From positions 8,859-72,858 of the forward strand of contig CAYRYU010000028.1 in the NCBI GenBank assembly GCA_964428355.1: a stretch of 64,000 bases of DNA, written 5' to 3'. Of this stretch, positions 35,252 through 43,631 are shown in pieces. The stretch's first letter is position 1, and every line of letters starts with the position of its first letter. Source of the stretch: CAYRYU01 sp964428355 (GTDB lineage: Bacteria > Muiribacteriota > Ozemobacteria > Ozemobacterales > Ozemobacteraceae). Under the pieces are notes generated by a model, which saw only the letters and a program-made list of their open reading frames with translations, made no database searches and had not been told where the DNA came from. The translations under genes and the position numbers were made by a program.

Positions 35252-35905
35252 ATGACCGACTTCGTCGACAACTACATAATCCAGAGTGAAAGGGCCCTGA
35301 GCCCGATTTTCTCGCCCCTCGCGCGGTTCATCCTTCAGGAAACGGGAACAGACGTGTCTGCTGCCCGTGTCCTGGACCTCGGGGGGGGAACCGGGCAACT
35401 TCTTGAGGCCTTTTGCGAAATTGGCGTCCAGTCCGCCATCCTGATCGATCCGGTTCCGGAGATGGTTTTCCATGCCAGGAGCCGCTTCCGACGACCGCCT
35501 GCCCGCTCCGGATTTTCGGGGGTACTTGGGCGTGCGGAGGAGATACCCCTGAGCGACGAAACCGTCGATCTGATCGTGAGCAGAAACTCCCTGCACATGT
35601 GGAGCGATCTTCCGAGAGCCTTGAGGGGGATGTTCCGCGTGCTGAAACCCCGGGGATCGGTTTTCCTGGGGAGAGGTTACGGCCCTTCGCTTTCCGAGGA
35701 TGTCCGAAAAAAGGTCAAAGCCGACCGGAAAGCAATCAGAGACCAGAGCGGTGAGCCCCCGGGAGCGGAAGAACCGCCCTCCCCAGCTCCCGAGCTTCTT
35801 TGCATGCTTGCAGAAGACGCCGGCTTCATTTCACCCAGGGTCATCCCCGATGGAAAAGCCTACTGGATCCTGGCGGGAAAAGGAGCCCCGATCACCGGAG
35901 CTTGA
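35252..35905 (+). CDS. Class I SAM-dependent methyltransferase
   Basis: 217-residue Methyltransf_11-type enzyme. Motif I is VLDLGGGTGQL (about 40-50), the acidic ribose-binding end is AILIDPVPEM, and motif IV is VDLIVSRNSLHMWSD, followed by ALRGMFRVLKPRGSVFLG. It lacks the conserved Cys residues of ArsM arsenite methyltransferases. The start ATG abuts the TGA of the ArsP-type permease with no ribosome site of its own, so coupling links methylation to export of some small molecule or metalloid; the substrate is inference. The 3' end overlaps the convergent gene by 14 bases. Confidence 0.85.
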   Translation: MTDFVDNYIIQSERALSPIFSPLARFILQETGTDVSAARVLDLGGGTGQLLEAFCEIGVQSAILIDPVPEMVFHARSRFRRPPARSGFSGVLGRAEEIPLSDETVDLIVSRNSLHMWSDLPRALRGMFRVLKPRGSVFLGRGYGPSLSEDVRKKVKADRKAIRDQSGEPPGAEEPPSPAPELLCMLAEDAGFISPRVIPDGKAYWILAGKGAPITGA

Positions 35906-36680
35906 ACCATCCGGCCTTCACCAGGGCCTGTTTGAGAACATCGAATCTTTCGAGAAGGGTATTGAACCGGGAAAGGATCCCGGGGCTCCGAACCGCTCCA
36001 GACGATTCGGCTTCTTGGAGGAAATCGCCCAGCACTTCCTCGAATCGGGCGGTGGACGTGGATACATCGGCGGGGAGGAGCGCTTTCAGCTCCGAGAATT
36101 CACCCGCGGTTGAACGAATCTCCTGAAGAAGAGGCTGGCCGGATTTTCCACGGAAACCGGGTTTCATCTCGTACACCCGGAGTTCGAAGTCGAGGAGACG
36201 CCTGGGGGGCGCGTTTTTCGGGGAAAGGGTCGAGAGAATGGACATCCTCAAAACTATCGGTTCGATCAGGTCGTGGGCTTCCGCATATTTCTGGTTTCCC
36301 GCAAACTCGTCGAGCTCCCCCAACGCCGTCGAGACGGATGCAAGCGCGGATTTCCACTCTTCCCCTTTCGGGGCTTCCAATGGCGGGTTCGCCACATACT
36401 GATTGTCGAAACGGATCCATTCTTTCAGGACTTCCTTGATCCGGTTTGCCGCGCCCAGGTGGTCGAAAGCCTTGATGTCCCCAGCGGCCTGGCGAAGTTT
36501 CCTGCCCATCTCGAGGAGCTTTTTGGAGAAGGCATCTTCGGGCTTGTCCCCCCGTATCAACGCCAGGATCGTGTCATCACATGCCTTCGCTTGCGGGGGG
36601 AAGGGGAATGGCGAAAGAAGGAGAATGAAAAGGATGGCGGGGAGGATCCGGTTAGCGGTTGGAAGGAAAAGGGAAGTCAT
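35892..36680 (-). CDS. Exported helical protein of unknown function
   Basis: 262-residue protein with a signal peptide (hydrophobic ILPAILFILLLSPFPFPPQAKA, probable cut before Cys34). The mature chain begins CDDTILALI and is almost wholly amphipathic helix, with no motif I can name. It is the second gene of a leftward pair: its ATG overlaps the upstream stop as ATGA (36677-36680). It converges with the methyltransferase gene, overlapping it by 14 bases. Confidence 0.7.
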   Translation of the reverse strand: MTSLFLPTANRILPAILFILLLSPFPFPPQAKACDDTILALIRGDKPEDAFSKKLLEMGRKLRQAAGDIKAFDHLGAANRIKEVLKEWIRFDNQYVANPPLEAPKGEEWKSALASVSTALGELDEFAGNQKYAEAHDLIEPIVLRMSILSTLSPKNAPPRRLLDFELRVYEMKPGFRGKSGQPLLQEIRSTAGEFSELKALLPADVSTSTARFEEVLGDFLQEAESSGAVRSPGILSRFNTLLERFDVLKQALVKAGWFKLR

Positions 36681-37534
36681 CGCCCTGTCTCTGCCGGAGC
36701 GGTGGCGTTGCCTGCTGGCGGGGCCATGGGAGCGCTCGTGGGAAGATCGGGAAGGCGCATCCCTTCGGGCCGGCTCTCGAAGGACTGTGACGCAATCTCC
36801 TGGTACAATTCGCCGAAATCCAGTATTCTGGGGATGCTGTCGTGCTTCTCGAAATAGCTGAAAAAGGGAAATCCAGGGTAGAAGGTCAGATCGTGGATTA
36901 TGGTCGGGGAAACCCCGATTTCGCCGATGAAGACGATTTCCCCGTTTCGGTCGAGAACCTTGGCCTGGATGCGGGTCTCTTCCTTGAAAACCTCCCGGAT
37001 CGCTCCGTACGCGAAAAAGACGAGATCGAGGAAGTCAAGTTGCTGCGCATCATTCTTGAGGACATTGATCACCGCCGAATAAGGTGTGGCGACCAGCCGT
37101 GCCCTCGATGCGACCGATTCCGGGTCACCCCTGATGTCCCTGGAACCGGTGGAGACCACCATCCTTCCCGCGGGCCACGCAAGGCTGAAAGCCGCAGCGG
37201 CGCGGCTCAATTGATCGGCATTGGCGGGCTTTTCGGTTTCCGGACCCCAGGAAAGGAATACGAGGCTGACCGGCCCGGAGGCTTTTCCCGAATACGCAAG
37301 CTGCTCGTCGAGTTTCGATCGGAACTGCGAAAAAGCGTCAGAAAGGCCGAAGAAACCGGGAGATTCCCGGTTGGGGGTCGATGAAATGAGTGTCCACTCA
37401 TGTGCCCGGTTAAGGCAGGCATGGGCGTCGGATGATAATGTCAACGAAAGAAGCAGTCCAAGCAAGGCACATTTCAGGAAAAAGTCCCATGGGTTTGCAG
37501 GAACTCCCAAGGGTGGGAGCGACGATTTAACCAC
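36677..37534 (-). CDS. Exported protein of unknown function
   Basis: 285-residue protein with a signal peptide (core FFLKCALLGLLLSLTLSSDAHA) and a mature start CLNRAHEW. As in the downstream partner, a Cys follows immediately after an Ala-x-Ala-type cut, although neither has a real lipobox. The mature part is alpha/beta (PVSLVFLSWGPE, AGRMVVSTGSRD) with a Pro/Ala-rich tail (SAPMAPPAGNATAPAETGR). The start is GTG 37534 behind GAGGGG. No recognised family. It forms a two-gene operon with 35892-36680. Confidence 0.7.
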   Translation of the reverse strand: MVKSSLPPLGVPANPWDFFLKCALLGLLLSLTLSSDAHACLNRAHEWTLISSTPNRESPGFFGLSDAFSQFRSKLDEQLAYSGKASGPVSLVFLSWGPETEKPANADQLSRAAAAFSLAWPAGRMVVSTGSRDIRGDPESVASRARLVATPYSAVINVLKNDAQQLDFLDLVFFAYGAIREVFKEETRIQAKVLDRNGEIVFIGEIGVSPTIIHDLTFYPGFPFFSYFEKHDSIPRILDFGELYQEIASQSFESRPEGMRLPDLPTSAPMAPPAGNATAPAETGR

Positions 37535-37799
37535 AAAAAACCCCTCTCGGTCAGAAACTTCCAGATTGCCTGATTCGGATCGGATTTCCGCAAGTCTATC
37601 ACATCGGAACGCCGGTTGTCCCGGGCACCCGGACCTCGAGGATCGCGATGGAAACGGATCGTCTTGCCTCGATGTTCCGGAAAGCCACCGGGTTCAATTT
37701 TCGTCCCCGATGTGGTATCACCTGATTGACCTGTTTTTCAGGCTGGATTCCGCTGTGGAGCGGAAAACTCATCGCAAGGCAACGGCAAGGTGGTGGAGA

Positions 37800-38906
37800 A
37801 TGGGGAACAATCGCGCAGTTTCGGGAAGTGATCTCGTTGCACTGAAGCTCGAAGTTTCACTGGCGCGCCCTTTGGAGGTTTCTGAAGAGGTTTTCGTTGC
37901 GGGAAGCGATCCGGGTTTCGGAAGCTGGAAACCCGACCGTGTGCGACTTCGGCGGGAAGCCTCCCGGAGATTCAGCCTGGAAGTCCTTGTTCCGCGGGGG
38001 AAGGCACTCGAATTCAAGATCACGCGCGGAAGTTGGAAGACGCAGGCGATCTACGACGACGGCGGCAGATTTCCCCCCGACAACCGGTTGTTCGTTCCCA
38101 ATGGACCTTCGGAGGTCCGGGTCAAGGTGATCGATTGGTTGGATCGCCTGCCCGTTGAGATCGATCCGGTGCAGGGAGAGCTTCAGGTGCTTCCCGAACC
38201 GCTTCCGGCAAAGGGGTTGAACTACCGGCGTGATCTGCTGGTATGGCTTCCGCCTTCCTACCGAAAGCGCCGCAAACGGTTCCCCGTACTGTACATGCAC
38301 GACGGCCAGAACCTCTTCGACCCCTCGACCTCGTTCACTGGGCAGGATTGGAAAGTCGACGAGACCGCTTCCCGGCTCATGGAAGGGGGAAAGATCCGGG
38401 AGTGCATCATAGTGGGAGTTCCGAATTCCCCGGATCGGATGGAGGAATACAACCTTTTCCGGCCGCTCGGCCAAGCCTACGCCCGCTTTTTGGCCGAGGA
38501 GGTCAAACCTTTCATCGACAAGAACTACCGGACCCTCGCGGCCCCCGACAATACGGTAGTCATGGGTTCATCGATGGGTGGGCTGATTTCCTTCCAGCTC
38601 GTATGGCAGTTCCCCGAAGTCTTTTCGGGGGCGGGATGCCTTTCCAGCGCTTTTTACAAAAGCCGGTCCCGTATCCTGGGAGATGTTTCCCGCGGCACCC
38701 CCCCGTCGGGAGCACGTTTCTACCTCGACGTCGGGGAGCACGAACCACCGCTTCACAAGGGATATTTCCGCATCGCGGCCCTCCTTCGGGAAAAGGGGCT
38801 GGTCGAGGGGGAGAACCTCATGGCCCGTTTCTTCGATGGGGCAACGCATTCGGAAACGGCCTGGAGCGAGCGGCTTCATATCCCCCTGGCCTTCTTCTTC
38901 GGTTGA
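37800..38906 (+). CDS. Alpha/beta-hydrolase esterase with N-terminal starch-binding-type domain
   Basis: 368-residue protein. Residues about 10-100 resemble a CBM20-type carbohydrate-binding domain (VFVAGSDPGFGSWKP, then a strand pattern ending DNRLFVPNG). Residues 130-368 are an esterase D/enterochelin-esterase fold (PF00756), with VLYMHDGQNLFDP, nucleophile Ser258 in GSSMGG, the acid region around YLDVGEHE and His350 in GATHSETAW. No signal peptide is seen, so it is probably cytoplasmic. Likely substrates are esters linked to a glucan or a sugar. The open frame begins at 37221, but ATG 37800, preceded by AAGGTGG/GGAG, starts just before the CBM. Confidence 0.85.
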   Translation: MGNNRAVSGSDLVALKLEVSLARPLEVSEEVFVAGSDPGFGSWKPDRVRLRREASRRFSLEVLVPRGKALEFKITRGSWKTQAIYDDGGRFPPDNRLFVPNGPSEVRVKVIDWLDRLPVEIDPVQGELQVLPEPLPAKGLNYRRDLLVWLPPSYRKRRKRFPVLYMHDGQNLFDPSTSFTGQDWKVDETASRLMEGGKIRECIIVGVPNSPDRMEEYNLFRPLGQAYARFLAEEVKPFIDKNYRTLAAPDNTVVMGSSMGGLISFQLVWQFPEVFSGAGCLSSAFYKSRSRILGDVSRGTPPSGARFYLDVGEHEPPLHKGYFRIAALLREKGLVEGENLMARFFDGATHSETAWSERLHIPLAFFFG

Positions 38907-38916
38907 CCGCCGGAGG

Positions 38917-39051
38917 ATCACCACCTAGGCACGAAGGCCACCAAGCGCACTTAGGGAACCAAGGTCACCATGGCCAACAAGGTTGACGGGCGGTTCTCCC
39001 ATCGTCCTTCGTGATCTTTGTGTCCTTTGCGCTCTTGGTGCCTTTGTGGTG
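38917..39051. repeat. Long imperfect intergenic inverted repeat
   Basis: The left arm (38917-38969, CACCACCTAGGCACGAAGGC and on) is the imperfect reverse complement of the right arm (39001-39051, ending TTGGTGCCTTTGTGGTG). It lies between the convergent esterase and DUF3795 genes. It is the common 'cacgaaggcaccaag' class of intergenic repeat. Confidence 0.7.
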
Positions 39052-39062
39052 TTTCCCCGGGG

Positions 39063-39419
39063 TTACCAGAGGGGTTTGCGGATGGTACGGGATTTCCGTT
39101 CGGTCATCTCCTGGGCGTGACCGTGGACACCCTTCTCTTTGATCTGCCTGATGCAGGCGGCCCGATCGGAACGGAGAAAGAAGCCGATCATCCTCGAAAA
39201 GAAGTTGTGGAAATGGGTGCAATTCTTTGGATCAGGGTGGTGGAGGCATTCCGCGCAACTTGTCCTGCCGTTTTCCATGCAGCAACGGCGGACTCCGCAC
39301 CAGGCCGCGTTCTCGTTTTTCCTGCAACCCGGGCAGCGGTCGGAGAGGAATGAATCGCATGCCCCGCAGTAGAGGCCGCAGCAAGCAACAAGTTCATCGT
39401 TGGAAGTGATCTCTTTCAT
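39063..39419 (-). CDS. Cysteine-rich DUF3795-like zinc-binding protein
   Basis: 118-residue protein with closely spaced cysteines in the DUF3795 pattern: CGLYCGAC, RCPGC, WCGVRRCC, then CAECLHH. Such proteins bind zinc or an Fe-S centre; their biochemical role is not known to me. It has a basic C-terminal tail. It is divergent from the ATPase gene, with only about 50 bases between the starts. Downstream lies the long imperfect inverted repeat at 38917-39051. Confidence 0.8.
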   Translation of the reverse strand: MKEITSNDELVACCGLYCGACDSFLSDRCPGCRKNENAAWCGVRRCCMENGRTSCAECLHHPDPKNCTHFHNFFSRMIGFFLRSDRAACIRQIKEKGVHGHAQEMTERKSRTIRKPLW

Positions 39420-39472
39420 TGTTGCATTCTACAATGGACTGTTGTTTCATGGAAGAGGAAGGAATCCCGCCG

Positions 39473-40117
39473 ATGCGAGCCCGCCACAACCCATTCGCAG
39501 TGGACCGGCTTTCGGATGTCCGGTATATCTTCGATTCCGACGACTGGGCCGAATTCTGGAACCGGTTCGAGGGATCCGGACGGCGTGGGGCAATCGTCGG
39601 CCCCAAGGGGTCGGGAAAGACGACGCTGATCGAAGAGTGTGGCCGCAAGCTTTCCGGGCGCGGAGTACCCGCCTTGCTTCTCCGTTTTTCCTCAAGTGAT
39701 AGAGTGCTTGGAAAAAGTCTTGCGGAGGTTCTGTTCCGACCGCTCAGCGAATCATTCTGCCTTCTTGCCGACGGGGTGGAACAATTGTCCAGCCTGGATC
39801 GCTGGAAGCTCCGGCTCTTCGGGAGACGGGCCTGGGGAGTCCTGGTCACGACGCACGAGGCAGGCTTCCTTCCAACCGTCAAAACATGTCATACCACCCC
39901 GGGTCTTTTGGAGAAAATCGTTTTGAACCTGGTTCCAGGCCTCTCACTGGAGATCCTCGCGGACCTTCCCCGCCTTTTCGATTCCTCGCGGGGAAACATC
40001 CGGGAAGCTCTTCTGGCCCTCTATGACCTCTTCGCCGATTCAAAGTGCCATTCGCCGATTTACGCGGATTTTACAACTGTTTTACCCGGAATTCGACAAC
40101 CGGAAGAAGGTTCCTGA
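39473..40117 (+). CDS. AAA-type ATPase
   Basis: 214-residue P-loop ATPase with Walker A GPKGSGKTT (residues 43-51), a Walker B-like strand (FCLLADGVEQL) and a sensor-like VLVTTHE. The N-terminal NPFAVDRLSDVRYIF resembles the start of ExeA/ORC-type AAA ATPases. The small size suggests a minimal ATPase without a lid or effector domain. ATG 39473 has AGGAAGGA eight bases upstream and was preferred over ATG 39449 and 39419. The next gene starts 51 bases downstream behind its own probable promoter. Confidence 0.8.
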   Translation: MRARHNPFAVDRLSDVRYIFDSDDWAEFWNRFEGSGRRGAIVGPKGSGKTTLIEECGRKLSGRGVPALLLRFSSSDRVLGKSLAEVLFRPLSESFCLLADGVEQLSSLDRWKLRLFGRRAWGVLVTTHEAGFLPTVKTCHTTPGLLEKIVLNLVPGLSLEILADLPRLFDSSRGNIREALLALYDLFADSKCHSPIYADFTTVLPGIRQPEEGS

Positions 40118-40123
40118 TATATT
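40115..40123 (+). promoter_or_regulatory. Extended -10 promoter for the His8/ABC operon
   Basis: TGATATATT gives TG, one base, and a near-consensus -10 TATATT. The -35 is poor (TTCGAC with a 20-base spacer). It lies 45 bases before ATG 40169, partly inside the end of the ATPase gene. Confidence 0.45.
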
Positions 40124-40168
40124 CATGACAGGAAACGACGGAATCCACCACTGGAAGAGGTCTGAAAA

Positions 40169-40807
40169 ATGGGAAGTGGTTGTGAATCGACCGATGTCAT
40201 CTTATACGCTTCGCGTCTACGTGGAGCGAAGGCTGCACGGACGAAGCCATACGGAAAACGGGGATTGGTTCGGCTTGCCCCCCATGGCGAGACCCTCCGG
40301 GAAAAGCCCCGGCACCACCGGAAGATGCTTCCCTCATGTTTTGGGTTGGGGTGGCCGGTCCTGGTCATCTTCCTGGCGACCTGTTGGACGGGGGCTCAAG
40401 TTCCCGCTTTCGGCGAGGCCTCCGGGCCAAACGCTCTTCTGGGTCGGGAGGTCCGGATTTCCCGGCCTCAAGGAGGACTGTTGAAGATCGAAATCCATGA
40501 TTCACACTCCGCGTCCGAAACCTGCGCCTTGTGCAAGGGTGGTCACCCCGCGACGGGTTCGGACGCCCAAGCGGTTGTGCAGCCAGCCCAGGAGACGGCT
40601 TCGGGTGTCGAGTCCGACCATCACCACCATCACCATCACCATTCCGAGGAGGAGCACCTCGAAGAGCTCGAGGCGATTTCCAGGTTCAACGAGATCACCG
40701 TATCAGGAAAACTAGGACAACTTTCCGGTCGAGCACTGGTTTCCGCGGTCGTTGCCGCCGTCCTGCTGCTGGTCAGGTGGGGCGCGGCCCGCCGCAGGTC
40801 GAAATGA
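40169..40807 (+). CDS. His8/CxxC membrane protein, probable metal binder
   Basis: 212-residue protein with TM1 (about 57-75), an extracytoplasmic segment and TM2 (about 187-205), ending in a basic RRRSK. The outer segment has CALC (Cys119, Cys122) in CALCKGGHP and a run of eight histidines (151-158) framed by acidic residues (ESD, then SEEEHLEELE). This chemistry suits Ni, Zn, Co or Cu capture. It heads an operon with an ABC ATPase, an ABC-2 permease and a TPR protein. ATG 40169 follows GGAAGAGG and gives a 52-residue basic cytoplasmic N-terminus. An internal ATG at 40325, right before TM1, is the alternative. Confidence 0.75.
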   Translation: MGSGCESTDVILYASRLRGAKAARTKPYGKRGLVRLAPHGETLREKPRHHRKMLPSCFGLGWPVLVIFLATCWTGAQVPAFGEASGPNALLGREVRISRPQGGLLKIEIHDSHSASETCALCKGGHPATGSDAQAVVQPAQETASGVESDHHHHHHHHSEEEHLEELEAISRFNEITVSGKLGQLSGRALVSAVVAAVLLLVRWGAARRRSK

Positions 40808-40820
40808 GGAGCCGCAAGCG

Positions 40821-41771
40821 ATGAACGCGATCCAGATTACCGGACTTTCATTCAGCTTCGGGCGATCCGGCTGGCTGCTTGGAGGGACCGAGCATGAGAT
40901 TCTCAAGCGGGTCGACCTGCAGATCGAGCAGGGGGAGGTTTTCGTCCTTCTCGGCCACAACGGGGCGGGAAAGACGACCCTCCTCCGGATCCTCCTGAGT
41001 TTCCTGTCTCCGACCAAAGGGTCCGCTTCGATCCTCGGCATCCCGATCGGGAATCCGGATGCCCGGTCCCGGGTGGGGTACCTTTCCGAACAACCGGTTT
41101 CTTATCCCCATCTGGACGCCAGCTCCTTCCTGACCTTCTTCGGCAGGATGGCACGCGTCCCCGGCGACGTGCTCGAGAAACGGATCACCGGCCTGCTCGA
41201 GAGGACCGGCCTGGTTTCCCATGGAGACAAGCCACTCGAAAGCTATTCAAAGGGAATGCTCCAGCGTGTCAATCTTTGCCGGTGTCTTCTCAACGATCCT
41301 CAGGTGATCTTCCTCGACGAGCCCATCCTGGGGCTCGACCCCCTCGGGCAACAACTGGTCAAGGATTGGGTCCGGGAACTCCGTGACGCGGGAAAGACGG
41401 TATTCATCAACACCCATGCGGTTTCGTTCGCGCGCGAGGTCGGAACCAGGGTGGGGTTTCTGATGTCCGGTGAGGTGGTGGAAGTGGTCCGGAACGTCGA
41501 TCTCGCTTCCATGGAACCTCCCTTCGTCGCCGTGGTCCGAGATCTCCCCGAGTCGGTCCTCCCGCGGATCCGCGCCTTCGCCGAGGACCTGGGAGACGGC
41601 GGGAAGGTGCGGACCTTCCGCCTGCGCGACGAAGCAGCCAGGCAGGAATTGGTCAGGCTCAGCGCGGGCGAAGGTTTTCCCATCCTCCGGCTCGACGGCG
41701 AAAGGGACCCGGTCGAGAAAAGGTTCCTGGAATTCGCCTCCCGTCTGGACGCAAGGGAGAAGTCCCAATGA
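40821..41771 (+). CDS. ABC transporter ATP-binding protein
   Basis: 316-residue NatA/CcmA-type ATPase. Walker A is GHNGAGKTT (near 45-53), the signature is YSKGMLQRV, Walker B is VIFLDEPILGLDP, and the H-loop is INTHAVSFA. A C-terminal domain of about 80 residues follows, as in DRA-type exporters. The start ATG 40821 lies behind GAGGAG. The stop overlaps the permease start as ATGA, so the two proteins form one transporter. The upstream His8 protein and downstream TPR protein are co-transcribed and may be its periplasmic and cytoplasmic partners. Confidence 0.9.
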   Translation: MNAIQITGLSFSFGRSGWLLGGTEHEILKRVDLQIEQGEVFVLLGHNGAGKTTLLRILLSFLSPTKGSASILGIPIGNPDARSRVGYLSEQPVSYPHLDASSFLTFFGRMARVPGDVLEKRITGLLERTGLVSHGDKPLESYSKGMLQRVNLCRCLLNDPQVIFLDEPILGLDPLGQQLVKDWVRELRDAGKTVFINTHAVSFAREVGTRVGFLMSGEVVEVVRNVDLASMEPPFVAVVRDLPESVLPRIRAFAEDLGDGGKVRTFRLRDEAARQELVRLSAGEGFPILRLDGERDPVEKRFLEFASRLDAREKSQ

Positions 41772-42535
41772 AAGCGATATTGGCTCTCGGATCGAACACC
41801 TTCAATCGCAGCATCCGGGCGCGGGCGATATGGCTCGTCGTCTTCTTCGCCGTCGCGCTTCTCCTGTTCATGAGCCTTGCCAGTCGAGGGGACGAGGAGA
41901 TCCGGACCCGGATGATGCTGGACTCGGGATTGAGCCTGATGAAGATTTTCGGGTTGATCCTGGTCATTTTCAACACTCTTCCACTGTTCCCCGGCGAGAA
42001 GGAATACCGGACTTTGCACGCTATGCTCGCGATGGACGTTTCACGGGTCCAGATCGTTCTGGGGATCTTCACGGGAATCCTGATGGCACTGGCGGTGAAC
42101 TTCGGTCTGATGATCGCGGTCTTCATCGGGTGCTCGTGGGGAATGGGTTTGTCGGTGCCGCTTGAGGCCGGGAGGACGATGCTCCTTCTTTTCCAGGAAC
42201 TCTGCGTTCTTTCGTCGTTCGCTCTGCTTTTTTCAATCTCCCTGGGGTTCCTGATGTCGGTCATGTCGTGCCTGTTCGTCTATCTTCTCGGGAACATGAC
42301 CACGGCGATCAGTTTTGCCATGGAGGAGTCGGGCGGAGCCGTCATGAAAAAGATCATCTTCGGGCTCTACCATGTCCTCCCCAATTTCGCCCTCTTCGAT
42401 CTCAAGGATGCCGCCCTCAGCGGGCATCATGTTCCCCATGTCTACGACCTGTATTCGGCCGTCTACTCGGTTTCCTATGTCGTGATCGTCATCCTGATCT
42501 CGATCTGGATTTTCGAACGACAGGAGATAACTTGA
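41768..42535 (+). CDS. ABC-2 type transporter permease
   Basis: 255-residue integral membrane protein with about six transmembrane helices, opening with a cytoplasmic segment MKAILALGSNTFNRSIR and TM1 (AIWLVVFFAVALLLFM). The overall pattern is that of NosY/ABC-2 permeases, with a re-entrant-like ETARL substitute after TM2 (FPGEKEYRTLHAML). A loop near 218-228 carries HHVPH. Its start overlaps the ATPase stop (ATGA), and its own stop overlaps the TTG start of the TPR gene (TTGA). Confidence 0.9.
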   Translation: MKAILALGSNTFNRSIRARAIWLVVFFAVALLLFMSLASRGDEEIRTRMMLDSGLSLMKIFGLILVIFNTLPLFPGEKEYRTLHAMLAMDVSRVQIVLGIFTGILMALAVNFGLMIAVFIGCSWGMGLSVPLEAGRTMLLLFQELCVLSSFALLFSISLGFLMSVMSCLFVYLLGNMTTAISFAMEESGGAVMKKIIFGLYHVLPNFALFDLKDAALSGHHVPHVYDLYSAVYSVSYVVIVILISIWIFERQEIT

Positions 42536-43194
42536 GGAAAAGAATCCTGATACTGTTCCTCGCCATGGCGGGGATCATCCTTTCCTCCCTTGGGATGTCC
42601 GGGATCCAGGCCCTCAACGGGGCCTCAAGCCGGCAGTCCGCTCTCGGGGACGCCCAAGAGGTAGGGTTGATCCTGGTTCGCCTGTTCGGGCTGCAGGAGA
42701 TCGCGGTCGGATTCCTGTGGCTCCAGTTCGATTTCGATTCCTCGAACGCTCTCGGGAACTACCATAGGCTGATTCCCACGTTGAATGCCATCACCTGGCT
42801 CAATCCCGCCGAACTCGATGCCTGGTCCCTGAAGGGCTACATGAGATTCGCGCGGGGAAAACGCCTCGGAAAAGACTGGATGATCCAGGAAGGCCTGAGC
42901 GACTTCCAGCGGGCGATCGCGGCGAACCCGGGCCGATGGGAATTCCCCTTCGAAGTGGGAAGGCTGGCCTATTTCGAGCTGGCTTCCCCCGCCCTTGCCC
43001 TGCCGTTCCTCGAGAAGGCCCAAACCTTTCCCGGGCATCACGTATACGTCGATCGGATCCTGAGCGAGGTTTATGTGGATCTCGGCAGGAAGCAGGACGC
43101 GGTGAAATGTCTGCGGGAACTTCTGAAGCGGGAAGACATCGACACCGTCGAAAGGGGGAAATGGGAATGGCGGCTCAAGATGCTGGACCGGTGA
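42532..43194 (+). CDS. Membrane-anchored TPR protein of the ABC operon
   Basis: 220-residue protein with a TTG start inside TTGA (42532-42535) behind AGGAG at 42522-42526. An N-terminal hydrophobic helix (ILILFLAMAGIILSSLGMSGI) is followed by helical repeats: FLWLQFDFDSSNALGNYHRLIPTLNAI, then ITWLNPAELDAWSLKGYM and a final unit near residues 180-215 (VYVDLGRKQDAVKCLREL). These read as TPRs. It is co-translated with the ABC permease, so it probably scaffolds or receives the transporter's substrate. The open frame begins at 42268, but that part overlaps the permease. Confidence 0.8.
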   Translation: MRKRILILFLAMAGIILSSLGMSGIQALNGASSRQSALGDAQEVGLILVRLFGLQEIAVGFLWLQFDFDSSNALGNYHRLIPTLNAITWLNPAELDAWSLKGYMRFARGKRLGKDWMIQEGLSDFQRAIAANPGRWEFPFEVGRLAYFELASPALALPFLEKAQTFPGHHVYVDRILSEVYVDLGRKQDAVKCLRELLKREDIDTVERGKWEWRLKMLDR

Positions 43195-43218
43195 GGGGTT
43201 TCCGCATCGGAAACAGGG

Positions 43219-43560
43219 TCAGCTGAACCCCTTCATAGCGGTGCTTTCGCTTGGATAGACCGTTCCAACCAGGAGACCGGCCATCTTGAAGAACGTTTTC
43301 GTCAGCTCGGAAAGGCCCACGTAGGCGAGTTTTCCCTTCCGCTTCTCGAGGATGATCTCCATGACCTCCAGGAGCATCGCCACGCCCTGGCTGTTGACGA
43401 CGGGGGCTTCGGAAAAATTGAGGATGAAATTCTGGTAGCCGTTCGCGAACCCTTCCTCGACGGCCTTCACCAGCTCCTTGCCCCCGATCCCGTCCAGATA
43501 GCCGTTTGCGCGGATTATCAGGACTTTCTCCTCGCGGACGATTTCGCAGAAAAACGCCAT
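43219..43560 (-). CDS. STAS-domain protein
   Basis: 113-residue STAS protein. KVLIIRANGYLDGIGGKEL is followed by NFILNFSEAPVVNSQGVAML, where the Ser of NSQG sits at the regulatory phosphorylation site (DSSG in SpoIIAA). GKLAYVGLSELTKTFFKMAGL completes the fold. It may act as an anti-sigma-antagonist-like switch, but no kinase or PP2C gene is nearby. It is a second, distinct STAS gene besides that at 2421-2780. It converges with the TPR/ABC operon and diverges from the PFOR gene. Confidence 0.85.
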   Translation of the reverse strand: MAFFCEIVREEKVLIIRANGYLDGIGGKELVKAVEEGFANGYQNFILNFSEAPVVNSQGVAMLLEVMEIILEKRKGKLAYVGLSELTKTFFKMAGLLVGTVYPSESTAMKGFS

Positions 43561-43631
43561 GTGGCTATGCTAATCGGTGCGTGCCCGGATGTCAATCACG
43601 GGGGATCATTTAACATCCGCGGGCTCGGGAT

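Noticed and set aside
40821..42535. NosF/NosY copper exporter for nitrous oxide reductase
   Set aside because: No nosZ, nosD or nosL nearby; the ATPase and permease motifs are generic for ABC-2 exporters.
43200..43224. Hairpin GTTTCCG-CAT-CGGAAAC between convergent genes as a terminator
   Set aside because: Short stem and no T tract on either side.
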